Shown here: positions 8,112 through 18,100 of the stretch, piece after piece
Numbering within the stretch: the first letter of the stretch is position 1
Layout of the letters: the number at the start of each line of letters is the position of its first letter
Assembly: GCF_002968635.1 (NCBI RefSeq)
Contig: NZ_PVBN01000006.1
Coordinates: forward strand, 326,988 to 390,987
Length of the DNA stretch: 64,000 nucleotides
Origin: Neorhizobium alkalisoli
GTDB lineage: Bacteria; Pseudomonadota; Alphaproteobacteria; Rhizobiales; Rhizobiaceae
Reading direction: 5' to 3'
Notes under the pieces: model-generated
The model's database searches: none
What the model saw: only the letters and a program-made list of their open reading frames with translations
What the model was told of the DNA's origin: nothing
Program-made: the position numbers and the translations under genes

Positions 8112-8969
8112 TCAGCGTGCGCGGTATTGCCCCGGCGTCAGTCCCGTTCGGGACTTGAAGTGGCGGGTGAAATGGGCCTGGTCGGCAAAACCGCATTCGA
8201 GCGCAATTTCCGCCGGCTGGCCGCCCCGCCTCAAGCGCTTGCGCGCCTCGCGGATGCGAATGTCGGTGAGGAAGGAATGCGGCGTGATATGAAATTCCTT
8301 GCGAAAGGCGCGGATGAGATGGGCACGGCTCAAGCTTGCCACTTCGGCCAGTTCCTCCAGCCCGACATCACTGGCAAAATTTTCCATCAGATAGTCGCGC
8401 GCCCGATGGACAGCGGATTTTTCGGCCGTATCGGTAGGCACGATGATCGAGCTGCCGTGCCGCCGGAACATCGCGTCGAGCACCAGAAACATCGCTTGGC
8501 TCGTCTCCAGCGCACCGGAACCCGTCTCCAGGGTGCAATGCGCCGCTTGAAAGGCATCGGCGAGCGCCTGGTCGCGGAGTATCTGTCTGCCGAAGGCGGG
8601 GATCCCTTGAAAGGGCTTTCCGGTGACGTCCTCGAGAATTTCGCGCAGCAGCGGCAGGTCGGGATAGATCATGCGGTAGCGGTAGCCGCCCTCATAGGGT
8701 GCCCCGTCATGGATCTCGCCAGGATTGATGAGATAGAGGTCGCCCGGGCCGGAAGCTTCCCTCATGCCGCGGATCGTGGCGATCTGGCCGCCGCTTTCGA
8801 TCGCCCCGATGCTGAACGTGTCATGGGCATGCGGGGCGAATTCGTGGGTCAGGAAGGTGGCCGTCAGGCATTCCATGCCGCCGAAACGGCTGTCCCGCCA
8901 GAAGCGGGTGGTTTCCGTTTCCGCCAACGGCATATAGTCGGCTGCCTGCTCCTGCGAGATATTCTCCAT
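8112..8969 (-). CDS. AraC-family transcriptional regulator
   Basis: This 285-residue regulator has an N-terminal AraC-type cupin sensing domain (residues 40-100, EFAPHAHDTFSIGAIESGGQ) and a C-terminal double helix-turn-helix of the AraC type: DVGLEELAEVASLSRAHLIR, then a second helix pair ending with CGFADQAHFTRHFKSRTG. AraC regulators with this layout next to azlCD are common and usually activate the exporter in response to amino acids; that link is inferred from position. ATG 8969 is one codon after a GTG; either could be used, and no strong ribosome site is seen. Confidence 0.88.
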   Translation of the reverse strand: MENISQEQAADYMPLAETETTRFWRDSRFGGMECLTATFLTHEFAPHAHDTFSIGAIESGGQIATIRGMREASGPGDLYLINPGEIHDGAPYEGGYRYRMIYPDLPLLREILEDVTGKPFQGIPAFGRQILRDQALADAFQAAHCTLETGSGALETSQAMFLVLDAMFRRHGSSIIVPTDTAEKSAVHRARDYLMENFASDVGLEELAEVASLSRAHLIRAFRKEFHITPHSFLTDIRIREARKRLRRGGQPAEIALECGFADQAHFTRHFKSRTGLTPGQYRAR

Positions 8970-9026
8970 CACGCGGATATAGCAGATTTGCCCTGCGGCT
9001 TCTTGAACAAAAGTGACGCCGGCGTT

Positions 9027-9734
9027 TCAGGCGATCTTGCGCGACGCGACCCGCCCCATGGGATGCAGGGAATGGACGACGAGCGGTGCCCCCTGCTCCT
9101 CCTCGACGAAGAGGGCGAGGTTGGCGACCTCGACCGGCTTCCTGAGGAAGGGCTCGAAATGTTCGCGCAGCGCCAGTTCGAAGCGCGGCATGTCGACAGC
9201 GGAAAGCGGCCCCGTCAGCGTCATGTGGAAGCGGAATTCGTCCATCACGTAGGCGTTGCCCCAACGGTGCAGGTTTGCAAATTGCGGAGCGGTCAGGTCG
9301 CCCGGATCGCAGCGCTCCAGTTCCGCTTCGGAAAGCGGCGCGCGAAAGGCATCGAACTCCTGCACGACGGCGGCAGCGAGAAAACGCATGGTCTCGCAGG
9401 GCAGAACCGGCGCAAGACCGAAGAAATTGCCGAGCCGAACGACTTCGAGCCTCGGCAGCTCGAACGGATCGTGGGCGCCCGCAAATCGCATCAGATGGCG
9501 CAGCAGCGCCTGTTCCGTCACGCCGGGTGCGAGTCGGAAGGGCGACTTCAGCGTGGCGTGGAAACCGGAGCGGCGCGGCAGGGCGGTGTTGAAGGCAATA
9601 TCGTGGATGCCGATGCCGCGGATCGCCGGCGGCTCCATGGCTTCGCCTGAAAAGGCGTTGCGGCCAAGCCACTGGGCTGCGGCCAGCGTCAGTGGGTCAT
9701 ATGCCGGAGGTGTGAAATATATGGCATAGCGCAT
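9027..9734 (-). CDS. DUF1045 family protein, predicted 2H phosphoesterase
   Basis: This 235-residue protein belongs to DUF1045, often annotated as a phosphonate metabolism protein. Two spaced HxTx motifs are visible, FHATLKSPF near residue 58 and FHMTLTGPL near 170, the catalytic pair of 2H phosphoesterases that act on cyclic phosphates. In many bacteria it neighbours phn genes and may substitute for PhnP, opening 5-phosphoribosyl 1,2-cyclic phosphate. No phn genes lie in this window, so the role here is uncertain. It starts with MRYAIYFTPPAYDPLT, typical of the family. Confidence 0.85.
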   Translation of the reverse strand: MRYAIYFTPPAYDPLTLAAAQWLGRNAFSGEAMEPPAIRGIGIHDIAFNTALPRRSGFHATLKSPFRLAPGVTEQALLRHLMRFAGAHDPFELPRLEVVRLGNFFGLAPVLPCETMRFLAAAVVQEFDAFRAPLSEAELERCDPGDLTAPQFANLHRWGNAYVMDEFRFHMTLTGPLSAVDMPRFELALREHFEPFLRKPVEVANLALFVEEEQGAPLVVHSLHPMGRVASRKIA

Positions 9735-9856
9735 CAGTCACCTTCTCGTGCGTCCCTTCTCTGCCCCAGTATTTTACACATTGCTCAATTACCCCACGAA
9801 TGGAGGTACGTGATTTGCGTGACAAATTAACGACGAGGGCGGCGCAGGATTCGCGT

Positions 9857-11065
9857 TTAACGCGCGGCGGCGGCCAGATGACTTTCCAAGGAAAAAGAGT
9901 CAGGAAGCGGCATTTCCTGGCCATTTACCGGACCAAGCGCCGCCTCCGCGAGCTTGTGGGCAAGCCCGAAGCTGACCTTGAAACCACCTGTGAGAGCAAT
10001 CACCTTGTGGTGATCCGGATGCGGCCCGACCATCGGATCGCGATCGACGGCCTTGGGCCGAAGCCCCGCCCAGCGTTCCACGACCGGCGCCTCCCTCAGG
10101 GCCGGCACGAGGGCACGGGCGCGGGCGATCAGGTCGTCGAGCAGACCGTCCGTCGAGGCGGCGTCTTCAAACGCATCCTCGCTGGTGCTGCCGACTGCGA
10201 CATGCCCGCCCTCGTGGGCGACGACATAGAGCCCGTTGAGAAAGATGACCGGCAGCGCCGGATCGACATCGGCCCTGAGCAATGCCGCCTGCCCCTTCAC
10301 TGCCTGTCCGAGCGGCCGTGGCAGCGGCGGCGAGATGTGTCCCAACAACGGGAAGGACTGATGGCCTGCCGCAACGATGCAATGACCGAAGGCAACGCTT
10401 TCGCCGCCCTCGAAGATCACGCGGTTTCTCTCCGGATCGATCCGCTCGGCGCCGAGCCCTTCGACGATACGAACATGCCTTGCCGGGCGCAGGGAAGCCG
10501 CAAGCGCGGCAATGAGGCCGCGGGGCGAAACGCGGGCCGCGAAAGTGTCGTGGACGAGACCGGCTTCGGCGAAGGATGCATCCGGCCAACCTTCGTAAGG
10601 GGCTCGATCGACGACATGCCAGTGGAAGTGGCGGTCGTGCTGATGCCAGCAGGTTTCGGCGTCCTGGGAATGCCGCAAGGCGATCGTCCTGAGATGCGGT
10701 TTCGGCAAGGGGATCAGCCGCCCACAACGGCGGTACCCGCAGGTCATGCCGGTCGCCGCCTCGATGCCGGCGATTTCCGCTTCGAGCGACAGCAGCGCGT
10801 CGAACTGGAACTGCTTCTTGTCGTTCCACTTGTCCGGCATGTGCGGCATCAGCGCACCGAGAAGCCCGCCGCTTGCCCCCTGCCCCAGCCGGCCCGCATC
10901 GACGAGCAACGTTCTGACACCGAGGCGCTCGGCCTTGACCGCCGCCCACAGACCCATGACGCCGCCACCGAGGATGACGAGATCGACGACTGCCGGAAGA
11001 TCGTGAGATTGACCGCCAGGATCCGGTTGACCCTTGGAGCCGGCAGGATTATCCGCATGTCCCAT
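9857..11065 (-). CDS. FAD-dependent oxidoreductase (DAO family), MnmC-oxidase-like
   Basis: This 402-residue flavoprotein has an N-terminal Rossmann FAD site (LVILGGGVMGLWAAVKAERLG, GxGxxG type), a second glycine-rich signature GQGASGGLLGALMPHMPDKW, and a C-terminal WAGLRPKAVDRDPMVG plus GGFKVSFGLAHKLAE block, as in DadA/DAO oxidases and the C-terminal half of MnmC. It is divergently arranged with mnmD and their ATG codons overlap in one CATG. In E. coli, MnmC fuses an MnmD methyltransferase with just such an oxidase, which removes the carboxymethyl group from cmnm5U34 of tRNA. The partner location strongly suggests the same job here, but a general D-amino-acid oxidase remains possible. Confidence 0.75.
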   Translation of the reverse strand: MGHADNPAGSKGQPDPGGQSHDLPAVVDLVILGGGVMGLWAAVKAERLGVRTLLVDAGRLGQGASGGLLGALMPHMPDKWNDKKQFQFDALLSLEAEIAGIEAATGMTCGYRRCGRLIPLPKPHLRTIALRHSQDAETCWHQHDRHFHWHVVDRAPYEGWPDASFAEAGLVHDTFAARVSPRGLIAALAASLRPARHVRIVEGLGAERIDPERNRVIFEGGESVAFGHCIVAAGHQSFPLLGHISPPLPRPLGQAVKGQAALLRADVDPALPVIFLNGLYVVAHEGGHVAVGSTSEDAFEDAASTDGLLDDLIARARALVPALREAPVVERWAGLRPKAVDRDPMVGPHPDHHKVIALTGGFKVSFGLAHKLAEAALGPVNGQEMPLPDSFSLESHLAAAAR

Positions 11066-11810
11066 GAGCGACGATGACCCCGAAAAGCTTGCCCGCCCCG
11101 ACGGTGTTGCGGGGGAAAACCAGCCGCTGGACTGGCACGAGGGCGATATGCCCTATTCCCAGAAGTTTGGCGATCACTTTTATTGCCGCACCGACGGGCG
11201 GCTGGAATGCGGCCACACCTTCCTCGCAGGCAACGGTCTGCCGGACCGTTGGCGGGGCTACGGGTCACCATTCGGAGACTTCAGGATCGGCGAACTCGGC
11301 TTCGGCACCGGCCTGAATTTTTGCGAAACCTGGCGCCAGTGGAAACTCTCCCGCTCCCCTGCGGGCAAACTTCATTTCATCTCCTTCGAGCTCTACCCGA
11401 TGAAACGCGAAGAGATCGACCGCGCGCTGTCCCGCTGGCCGGAGATCGATGCCGAACGCGGTGCGCTTACCGCCGCCTGGCCGGACGAACCCGCGGGAAA
11501 GGTCGAGATCCAAGCCGATCCGCAGACGCGGCTCACCGTCGTCTGCGGCCCCGCGCTGGAATCCGTCACTGCGGCCGAACCGGGGTTCCACGCCTGGTTC
11601 CTCGACGGTTTCGCGCCGTCCCGCAATCCGGATATGTGGTCGCCGGACCTGATGCAGGCGATCCACGAAAAGACAGCCCCTGGCGGGACATTCGGCACTT
11701 ATGCGGCCGCCGGTTTCGTGCGCCGCAACCTGTCCGCCGCCGGATTCGACGTCGAACGCCGCCCGGGATTTGCCGGAAAACGCGAGATGCTTTGCGGCGT
11801 CAAAGCGTGA
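11064..11810 (+). CDS. mnmD: tRNA U34 5-aminomethyl methyltransferase
   Basis: This 248-residue protein is the MnmD-type SAM-dependent methyltransferase, equivalent to the N-terminal half of bifunctional MnmC, which methylates nm5U34 to mnm5U34 in tRNA wobble positions. Visible blocks are WHEGDMPYSQKFGDHFYC (family N-terminus), the SAM-binding ELGFGTGLNF, WFLDGFAPSRNPDMWSPDL (catalytic region) and TYAAAGFVRRNLSAAGF near the end. ATG 11064 shares two bases with the ATG of the divergent FAD oxidoreductase. The ribosome site is weak, so translation may start from a leader shared with the other gene's 5' region. Confidence 0.9.
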   Translation: MSDDDPEKLARPDGVAGENQPLDWHEGDMPYSQKFGDHFYCRTDGRLECGHTFLAGNGLPDRWRGYGSPFGDFRIGELGFGTGLNFCETWRQWKLSRSPAGKLHFISFELYPMKREEIDRALSRWPEIDAERGALTAAWPDEPAGKVEIQADPQTRLTVVCGPALESVTAAEPGFHAWFLDGFAPSRNPDMWSPDLMQAIHEKTAPGGTFGTYAAAGFVRRNLSAAGFDVERRPGFAGKREMLCGVKA

Positions 11811-11897
11811 CCCCGCAGCCATCGCAATTGCGGCAATCGGTAGTAAATGCCGCCAGGCAGCCACGCCAACTTTGCGCCGGATACGGACCAGCCGTCG

Positions 11898-12785
11898 TCA
11901 ACCAGCAAGGGCCAACCCGCCCTGGCGACCAATGTCGCTCTCGATTTCTCGAACTAAGCAGTCGAGAGCCGGATTTCTCGACTTACGGGCACGTCTCACG
12001 ACATAGGCCAGGGATGGTGGCGGCGGCAGACGATCGGTCGTTATCTGCATCTCGCCTCGGATATGGCGGTCACTCAGCAACGCTACGCCCATTGTCGCAT
12101 TAACGGCGGACACAATACCGGCGGCGCTTGAACACTCAAAAACGGTTTCAAGAACCGCATCTTCCTGGCCGATGTCGAGCGCCCATTGTCGATAGAAACA
12201 TTCGTCATCAAACGACAAGAACGGGATCGGGCCATCATGCCGGATCATCAACTCGGGATGCTTCACCCAGTGAAGGTCTTCCCTATAGAGGACTACGTCC
12301 TTCGGCCGCACTTCATGACTGAAGACTTGAACGATTGCGGCATCAAGTTCGCCGCGTTCCAGCATAGCGCGAAGGACCAAGCTCATACGCACCTTGGTTC
12401 GGACCGCGACGTTCGGATGCAGCCGCCTGAAGCGACCAAAGATCCGAGCGAGGTCAGTACATGCGGTGTCTTCGGTAAGTCCGAGTGCGATTCTTCCAGC
12501 AAGCGGAGTCTTGGAAAGACTTAACAGGGCCTCGTCGTGCAGCCCGAGGATGCGGCCAGCGTAGTCCAGCAAGTCTTCACCGGCAGCCGTAAACATCGGC
12601 CCGCCCGATTTACGTCCGAGCAGCTCGCAGTCGAGGCTGATTTCCAGTCTCTTGATCTTATGGCTCACCGCCGACTGTGAGAGGCCCAGAGCGACCGCTG
12701 CTCTTGTAATACCACCATGTTGTCGGATCGCGGAAAGCGCCCGCAAAGCGTCGATCTCGAGGCGGCGACTGTTGAGTTCATTCAT
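11898..12785 (-). CDS. LysR-family transcriptional regulator
   Basis: This 295-residue LysR-type regulator has a winged helix-turn-helix at residues 5-65 (LRALSAIRQHGGITRAAVAL, LGLSQSAVSHKIKRLE) followed by a periplasmic-binding-like effector domain. It lies divergently from an EamA exporter gene, the classic LysR layout in which the regulator controls its divergent neighbour in response to a small molecule. Repeated TGTCATG elements in the 160-base gap are candidate binding sites. ATG 12785 starts MNELNSRRLEIDAL; the frame is open to 12842 but that would include the operator region. Confidence 0.9.
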   Translation of the reverse strand: MNELNSRRLEIDALRALSAIRQHGGITRAAVALGLSQSAVSHKIKRLEISLDCELLGRKSGGPMFTAAGEDLLDYAGRILGLHDEALLSLSKTPLAGRIALGLTEDTACTDLARIFGRFRRLHPNVAVRTKVRMSLVLRAMLERGELDAAIVQVFSHEVRPKDVVLYREDLHWVKHPELMIRHDGPIPFLSFDDECFYRQWALDIGQEDAVLETVFECSSAAGIVSAVNATMGVALLSDRHIRGEMQITTDRLPPPPSLAYVVRRARKSRNPALDCLVREIESDIGRQGGLALAG

Positions 12786-12839
12786 GACTATATCCGTGTC
12801 GTTCTCTCCAGAGAGAAACTTATCACGAACGACGCCGGT

Positions 12840-12887
12840 CATGACACTGATTTACGAAATGTCATGAACTCATCGAAATTTGTCATG
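12840..12887. promoter_or_regulatory. Candidate LysR binding region (CATGACA/TGTCATG repeats)
   Basis: CATGACA at 12840-12846 and TGTCATG at 12860-12866 form a perfect inverted repeat with a 13-base spacer that itself holds ATTT-N3-AAAT (12850-12860). A third TGTCATG is at 12881-12887, 21 bases (two helical turns) from the second. The array lies between the divergent LysR and EamA genes, as expected for recognition and activation sites. Confidence 0.5.
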
Positions 12888-12945
12888 TGCGTGTATTGTG
12901 CGATCGACCTATCGGTACTTCGTATTCCTCGCAACAGAGCGCTCG

Positions 12946-13842
12946 ATGACCGACATCTCTCTTCCTTCCGCCACAGCAGGTCGCCATCCTTTGTTATGGC
13001 CGTTGCTGGCCACTCTCCTGATCATCGGATGGAGTTCAGGCTTCGTCGGCATCCGGTATGCCAACGAGGAGGCGAGCGTCATGCTTCTGCTGTTCTGGCG
13101 GACATTGCTTTCGGGACTGATCCTTCTGCCCTTCGCGTTGGCGATCGGGCCGAGCATATCCATGCGTGCGATCAGAGATCAGGCCCTGTTCGGCATCATG
13201 GCCGTGTTCCTGTATCTGGGAGGCTTTGCGCTGGCCATCGAGCAAAAAGTGCCGACGGGGCTGGTCGCGCTCATCGCCGACCTTCTTCCGCTGGCGATCG
13301 CCGCTCTTTCCCAACCCGTCCTCGGGGAAAGGCTGACCGCACGGCAATGGCTGGGCACTATGATAGCCGTCATCGGGGTTTTGATCGTATCCTTCGACAG
13401 CCTCAGTTTCGGTGCGGCTCCGGTCTGGGCGTACGGACTGACCGTGGGTTCCATGCTGATATTCGCTGTCGCCTCGGTCCTGCATAGGAGACGCAAGACG
13501 CAGCATATGCCCGTCCATCAGGCACTTTGCATTCAGACACTGACGGGCTCGGTTCTCTTCGGCCTGTGTGCGTTGACGCAGGGCAGTCTGGCTCCACCGA
13601 TGACCCGTGATTTCGCGGTCGGGATGATCTGGCTGGTCCTGATCTCAACGTTCCTCGCCTACGCCGTCTACTATACCAGTCTGCGGCTGTTCCCTGTTGC
13701 CAAAGTGAGCGCGGCTATTTATCTCAGCCCGCCCGTGACAATGCTGTGGGCATGGATGTTGTTTTCAGAGCCCCTAACCGTCGCGACATTCGCTGGGCTG
13801 GCGGTGACGTTGGCTGGCGTATGGATGACCTCACGGGGCTGA
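12946..13842 (+). CDS. EamA/DMT-family small-molecule exporter
   Basis: This 298-residue integral membrane protein has ten predicted hydrophobic segments in two EamA repeats. It begins WPLLATLLIIGWSSGFVGIRYA, and the second half has STFLAYAVYYTSLRLFPVAK and SPPVTMLWAWMLFSEPLT, both typical of drug/metabolite exporters. ATG 12946 starts MTDISLPSATAGRH. It is divergent from a LysR regulator that probably controls it. Substrates of this family are amino acids, metabolites or drugs; none can be assigned from sequence. Confidence 0.9.
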   Translation: MTDISLPSATAGRHPLLWPLLATLLIIGWSSGFVGIRYANEEASVMLLLFWRTLLSGLILLPFALAIGPSISMRAIRDQALFGIMAVFLYLGGFALAIEQKVPTGLVALIADLLPLAIAALSQPVLGERLTARQWLGTMIAVIGVLIVSFDSLSFGAAPVWAYGLTVGSMLIFAVASVLHRRRKTQHMPVHQALCIQTLTGSVLFGLCALTQGSLAPPMTRDFAVGMIWLVLISTFLAYAVYYTSLRLFPVAKVSAAIYLSPPVTMLWAWMLFSEPLTVATFAGLAVTLAGVWMTSRG

Positions 13843-14998
13843 GCGATAGCGCATTCGGTATTGACGACGAGATTGGCAGTAGCCGCCTCGGCCCGAAGCG
13901 GACATGGCGTTTGCTACTCAATTCCGCGCAATTGTTGCGGCAATTATGGGGGTGGGCTGTTCCAGCTCCCCGCGCAGTAGAAGGCCCGCGCCTGTTCCCC
14001 CTGCGCGGGCCTCTCCCAAGTTCTAGACTCTTCTATGCACGACCTGGGAAAGAGAACTTTACGCCCAGAACAGAAAGTCACAACTCACTCAAAGGAGCTA
14101 GGCTGAATTCCGTTGGTTCATCCGTTCTGGGTAAGCTGATTTTGTGTCGGAGGCAGAGCGCGAGGACATGCATGCTGTTCTCAAGTCCTCCAACGACGCG
14201 TTCAAGAGCAAATCCGTGTCTTCCCTGAAGCCATTGGATTGCACGAGCTTACCGGACGGAACCCGGGCAAATGCCGACAAAAGAAAGCGGCCGGTTATAC
14301 AAAGCCGGCCGCTAAGACCGCACTGCGTTGGGGGGTGCAACATGCTGTCTCACGTATCAGGTGACCGTACTTTACCGTCAAGATCAACTTGGACATTGGG
14401 TGAAACGGCTGCATAAACACCCCCTTATGGCCTAAATCGAATGGGATTCGAAATGTATCGCCGTATCCCCGAACACGGAGGATACTCCCCGGCGGCAAAT
14501 CCAGCTATATATCAGGCGGGCTGATTCATTGGGGTAAGCATGGATGTTTGTGGGTTTGGACCTGCGCTTGATTTGTCGTCGGATCGATGTGGAGCAGCGG
14601 CGGGGAACGCCTCTGCTGGAGCTTGTGAGCCTGGTGCGGGATATGCTGCGCTGCCAGAGGCAGGCCGCTGAAGCAGGTTGAATGATCGGTACGGCGGCGC
14701 GTGGCCAGGAAGAGTGGCTTTGTCATCCAGCTCTATGCGCGTCGCTATGCCGTTGCGTCAGTAACGGCCAACCTTTCCGGAAATGGACCGGCTCGGACTT
14801 TGCCGTTATTTTGCGATACCGGAAGGCACCGGGGTGAAGAAACGATCATTTGAAGCCTGACCCGAAAGAGATCCCGGCTCGCCCACCGGAAACCGGTCAG
14901 GGAGCTCGCGCCGGTCCGCCAGGGCGCGAGCCCTTCACCAGACGCAGAACTTACTGGGGAAAAATCAGGGCTCGACCGTTTTTCCCGTTCGAGCCCCT
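13843..14998. other. Long gap of about 1.2 kb without a convincing gene
   Basis: No open frame here has a plausible protein family or ribosome site, although several reach 60-160 codons. The stretch holds strong hairpins: a 10-bp perfect stem at 13982-14012 (AGGCCCGCGC / GCGCGGGCCT), a 9-bp perfect stem at 14904-14931, and the terminator at 14968-14996. Such a hairpin-rich gap may carry small RNAs, but none is recognised by sequence. Confidence 0.5.
14960..14996 (-). terminator. Terminator of the hybrid histidine kinase gene
   Basis: Read on the minus strand, GGGCTCGA and TCGAGCCC (14968-14975 with 14989-14996) form an 8-bp stem, followed by TGATTTTT. It lies about 120 bases beyond the kinase stop. 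Confidence 0.6.
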
Positions 14999-15114
14999 CA
15001 ACAGTCTGTCGAGTGAGAGGGAGAATGGCACAATTGCTGCGCCGAAAAATCCCCCATACGGGTTAGTACAATGGGCGTAGTTCGTCGTTATGCGTCCGAG
15101 CGAACGCAGAAGCT

Positions 15115-18100
15115 CTAACCGGAAACCGAATTTACGGCACCGCCGCCGATCCAGGCGCGGATCTTGGATTCGAGCGCTTCCGGGCTGATCGGCTTCGACA
15201 GATAGTCGTCCATGCCGGCCTTGATGCAGAGTTCGCGGTCGCTTTCCAGCGCATGCGCGGTCACACCGATGATCGGGGTGTGCAACCCGCTCTGGCTTTC
15301 CAGTTCGCGGATCTTCTGGGTCGCCTGATGCCCGTTCATGACCGGCATGGACACGTCCATGAGGATCACCGCCGGCTCGTGTTCTTTCCAGGCTTCGACG
15401 GCCTCGGCGCCATTCTTGACGATCTGGAACAGCCAGCCGGTCGACTGCAGGATCTGCGTGAAGACGATCTGGTTGACCTCGTTGTCCTCCGCCACCAGCA
15501 CGTCGAGTGTCGGATTGGAGCGCATCGGCGGCGTCGAGACCGGTTCATCGGCGATGCCGGGCGTGGCGGTCGTGACCGGACGGGAGTTCGGGCCGTCCCC
15601 CTGGGAAGGGATACGAGCTGCCTCCGGCCGGATCTGAAGGTTCTCCAGCGCACGCCGTTTCGTGCGGATCGAGCGGACCACCTCGATGATCGTGCTGCGC
15701 AGCAGGTTGGCGCGGGCCGGCTTCATCAGATGCGCCTGGATATTGAGCGCCTGGAAGGTGCTGTCGTCGCTGGCCATGTCCATCGAGGTCAGGAAGATGA
15801 CGCCGGTACCGTCGAACCGGGCGTCGCTCCGCAGGTTCCTGGCAAAGTCCAGGCCGTTCATTTCCGGCATGTGGTAGTCGAGCACGATGGCGTCGACCGC
15901 AACGCCGATCCGGGCGGCCTCCCCGAGGATCGCAAGCCCCTCGGCGCCGCCGTTGGCTGCGACCGCGTCGAAGCCCCACATGGAAAGCTGCTCGCTCAGA
16001 ATGCGGCGGTTGACGGGATTGTCGTCGACCACGAGGATGCGCGCGCCGCTCGTATTGATCGGCAGAACCGTCTGGACGTTCCGCTCGCTGACCACATCGA
16101 AGGGCAGATGCACGGTGAAGGCCGAGCCGCGACCGAGCTCGCTTTCGACCTCGATACGCCCGCCGAAAAGCTCCGTGAGCCCGGCGGTAATGGCAAGCCC
16201 GAGGCCTGTGCCCTCGTGGCGGCGGGTGGAGGACGTATCCACCTGGGAGAACTTCTCGAAAACCGACCGCAGCTTCTCGTCCGGGATGCCGAGACCGGTA
16301 TCCTCGATGCGGATCGTGAGCAGCATCTTGCCGGGCGCGGTAGGCTTCGACATCAGATCGATGAAGACATGGCCCTTTTCGGTGAACTTCACCGCATTGC
16401 CGACCAGGTTGGTGATGATCTGGCGGAAACGACCGGCATCCCCCATGACCGTCTCGCGTACGGACGCATCGCCGCGCACGATAAGTTCGATGTCCTTTTC
16501 CGCAGCGGACGAGGATAGCAGCGTCGCCACGTCCTCGATCGCCTCGACCGGATCGAACGGCGCCTTGCGGAGCTTCATCTGACCGGCGTCGATCTTGGAG
16601 AAGTCGAGAATGTCGTTGATGATCGTGAGCAGCGCGTTGCCCGACTTGACGATGATGTCGATGAACGTCTTCTGGCGGGTATCGAGATTGGACTTGGCGA
16701 GCAGCTCGGCCATGCCCAGCACGCCGTTCATCGGGGTGCGGATTTCGTGGCTCATATTGGCGAGGAATTCGGACTTCGCCCGGTCGGCCGCCTCGGCGCG
16801 CTGCAGAAGCCGCGTCAGCTCCTCCTCGCGTTCCTTCGTGTCGGTGACATCCGTGAAGATCGCAAGCCAGTGGTCGCTGCCGGTGATATTGGCCTCGACA
16901 TGGATCCACTTGCGGCCCTCGACCCGGAAATCGGCAAAGACCGGCTTTCCGGCGGCAAGGTTTTCCTCCCAGCTCCTGAGGGTGTCCGCGGCTACGTCCG
17001 GGGGGCCAAGGTCGCCGCGCCTGACGCAGAAGCGGAAGATGTCCCGCCACTGTTTGCCGGGCATGGCCATTTCGGCCGGCATTTCGAGCATGCTCGACAA
17101 GGCATCGTTGCAGAAGATGATTTCGCCGTCATGCAGGATGAGAAGGCCCTGCGACATCGCGCTGGTGGCGTCGCGCATCAGCGCGCCATGCTGTTCGAGC
17201 GCGACGCGAGCCTCGTGGATTTCCTGCTCGCGCTTGCGGACGGCGGTGATGTCCATGTAGGTCAGCAGCGTCTTGCCGCCCGAAAGCCCGGTACCGGAAA
17301 TGACGATGCTGCGGCCGTTGCGGCTTTTCACCTCGATCGGCGGCCGGTCCTCGCCTTCCGTCAGCGCCGCGATCCGGCCCTGGTAGATCTCCTCGAAGCT
17401 GAGGTTCGAGTCGGCATAGATGCCGCGATCGAAATTGACCTTCAGGAAGTCGCGATAGGAGCGGCCGGGCAGATCGAACTGCTCGCCTGCATCCCAGAAA
17501 TCGTAAAAACTGGGATTGGCGTATTCGAAATTGAACGTCTCGTCGAGAATGGCAATACCGACCGGAATGGCGCTAAGGATGGTCTGCAGATCTTCGCCGA
17601 CCTTTTCCGCCTTGGTCTGGGCCTCCTTGATCAAGGAAACATCCATGCGAGAGCCGACCAGATGGTGGGCGCCGTCGCGGGTCATGATCCGCCGAAGACG
17701 GGTGATCACCGGCACGACGGAGCCGTCGGGGAAAGTCACGTCCTCCGACTTGTCGATTTCCTCGCCGTCCATGATGCGGTCGTTTTCGAGGCGGAACTTC
17801 TCCGCCGCGTCCGGAAACATCTCCGTTTCCGTCTTGCCCAGGAATTGCGCGCGCGGGGCGCCGAGCATCGCCTCGTAGGCGGCATTCGCATAGGTCAGCT
17901 GGTGGTCGCTGTTGCGGGCAAAAACCGGGACCGGCAGATCCTCAAGGACTGCCCGCAGCAATTCCGTCTCGGCCACCTGCGCCCGCAGGAGCATTTCCTG
18001 TTCCTTGAAGTCAGTCACATCGTGACGGACGGCGAGCAGCAGGCCATTCTCGAGGCGCTTGTTGAGGCTTCGCATCCAGCGCCCGTCGGACAGCTGATAG

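Noticed and set aside
8067..9650. A 527-codon plus-strand frame opposite the AraC and DUF1045 genes
   Set aside because: It is a high-GC shadow of two well-supported minus-strand genes and shows no family features.
14144..14416. A 90-codon plus-strand frame in the long gap
   Set aside because: It has no ribosome site, no family and irregular composition.
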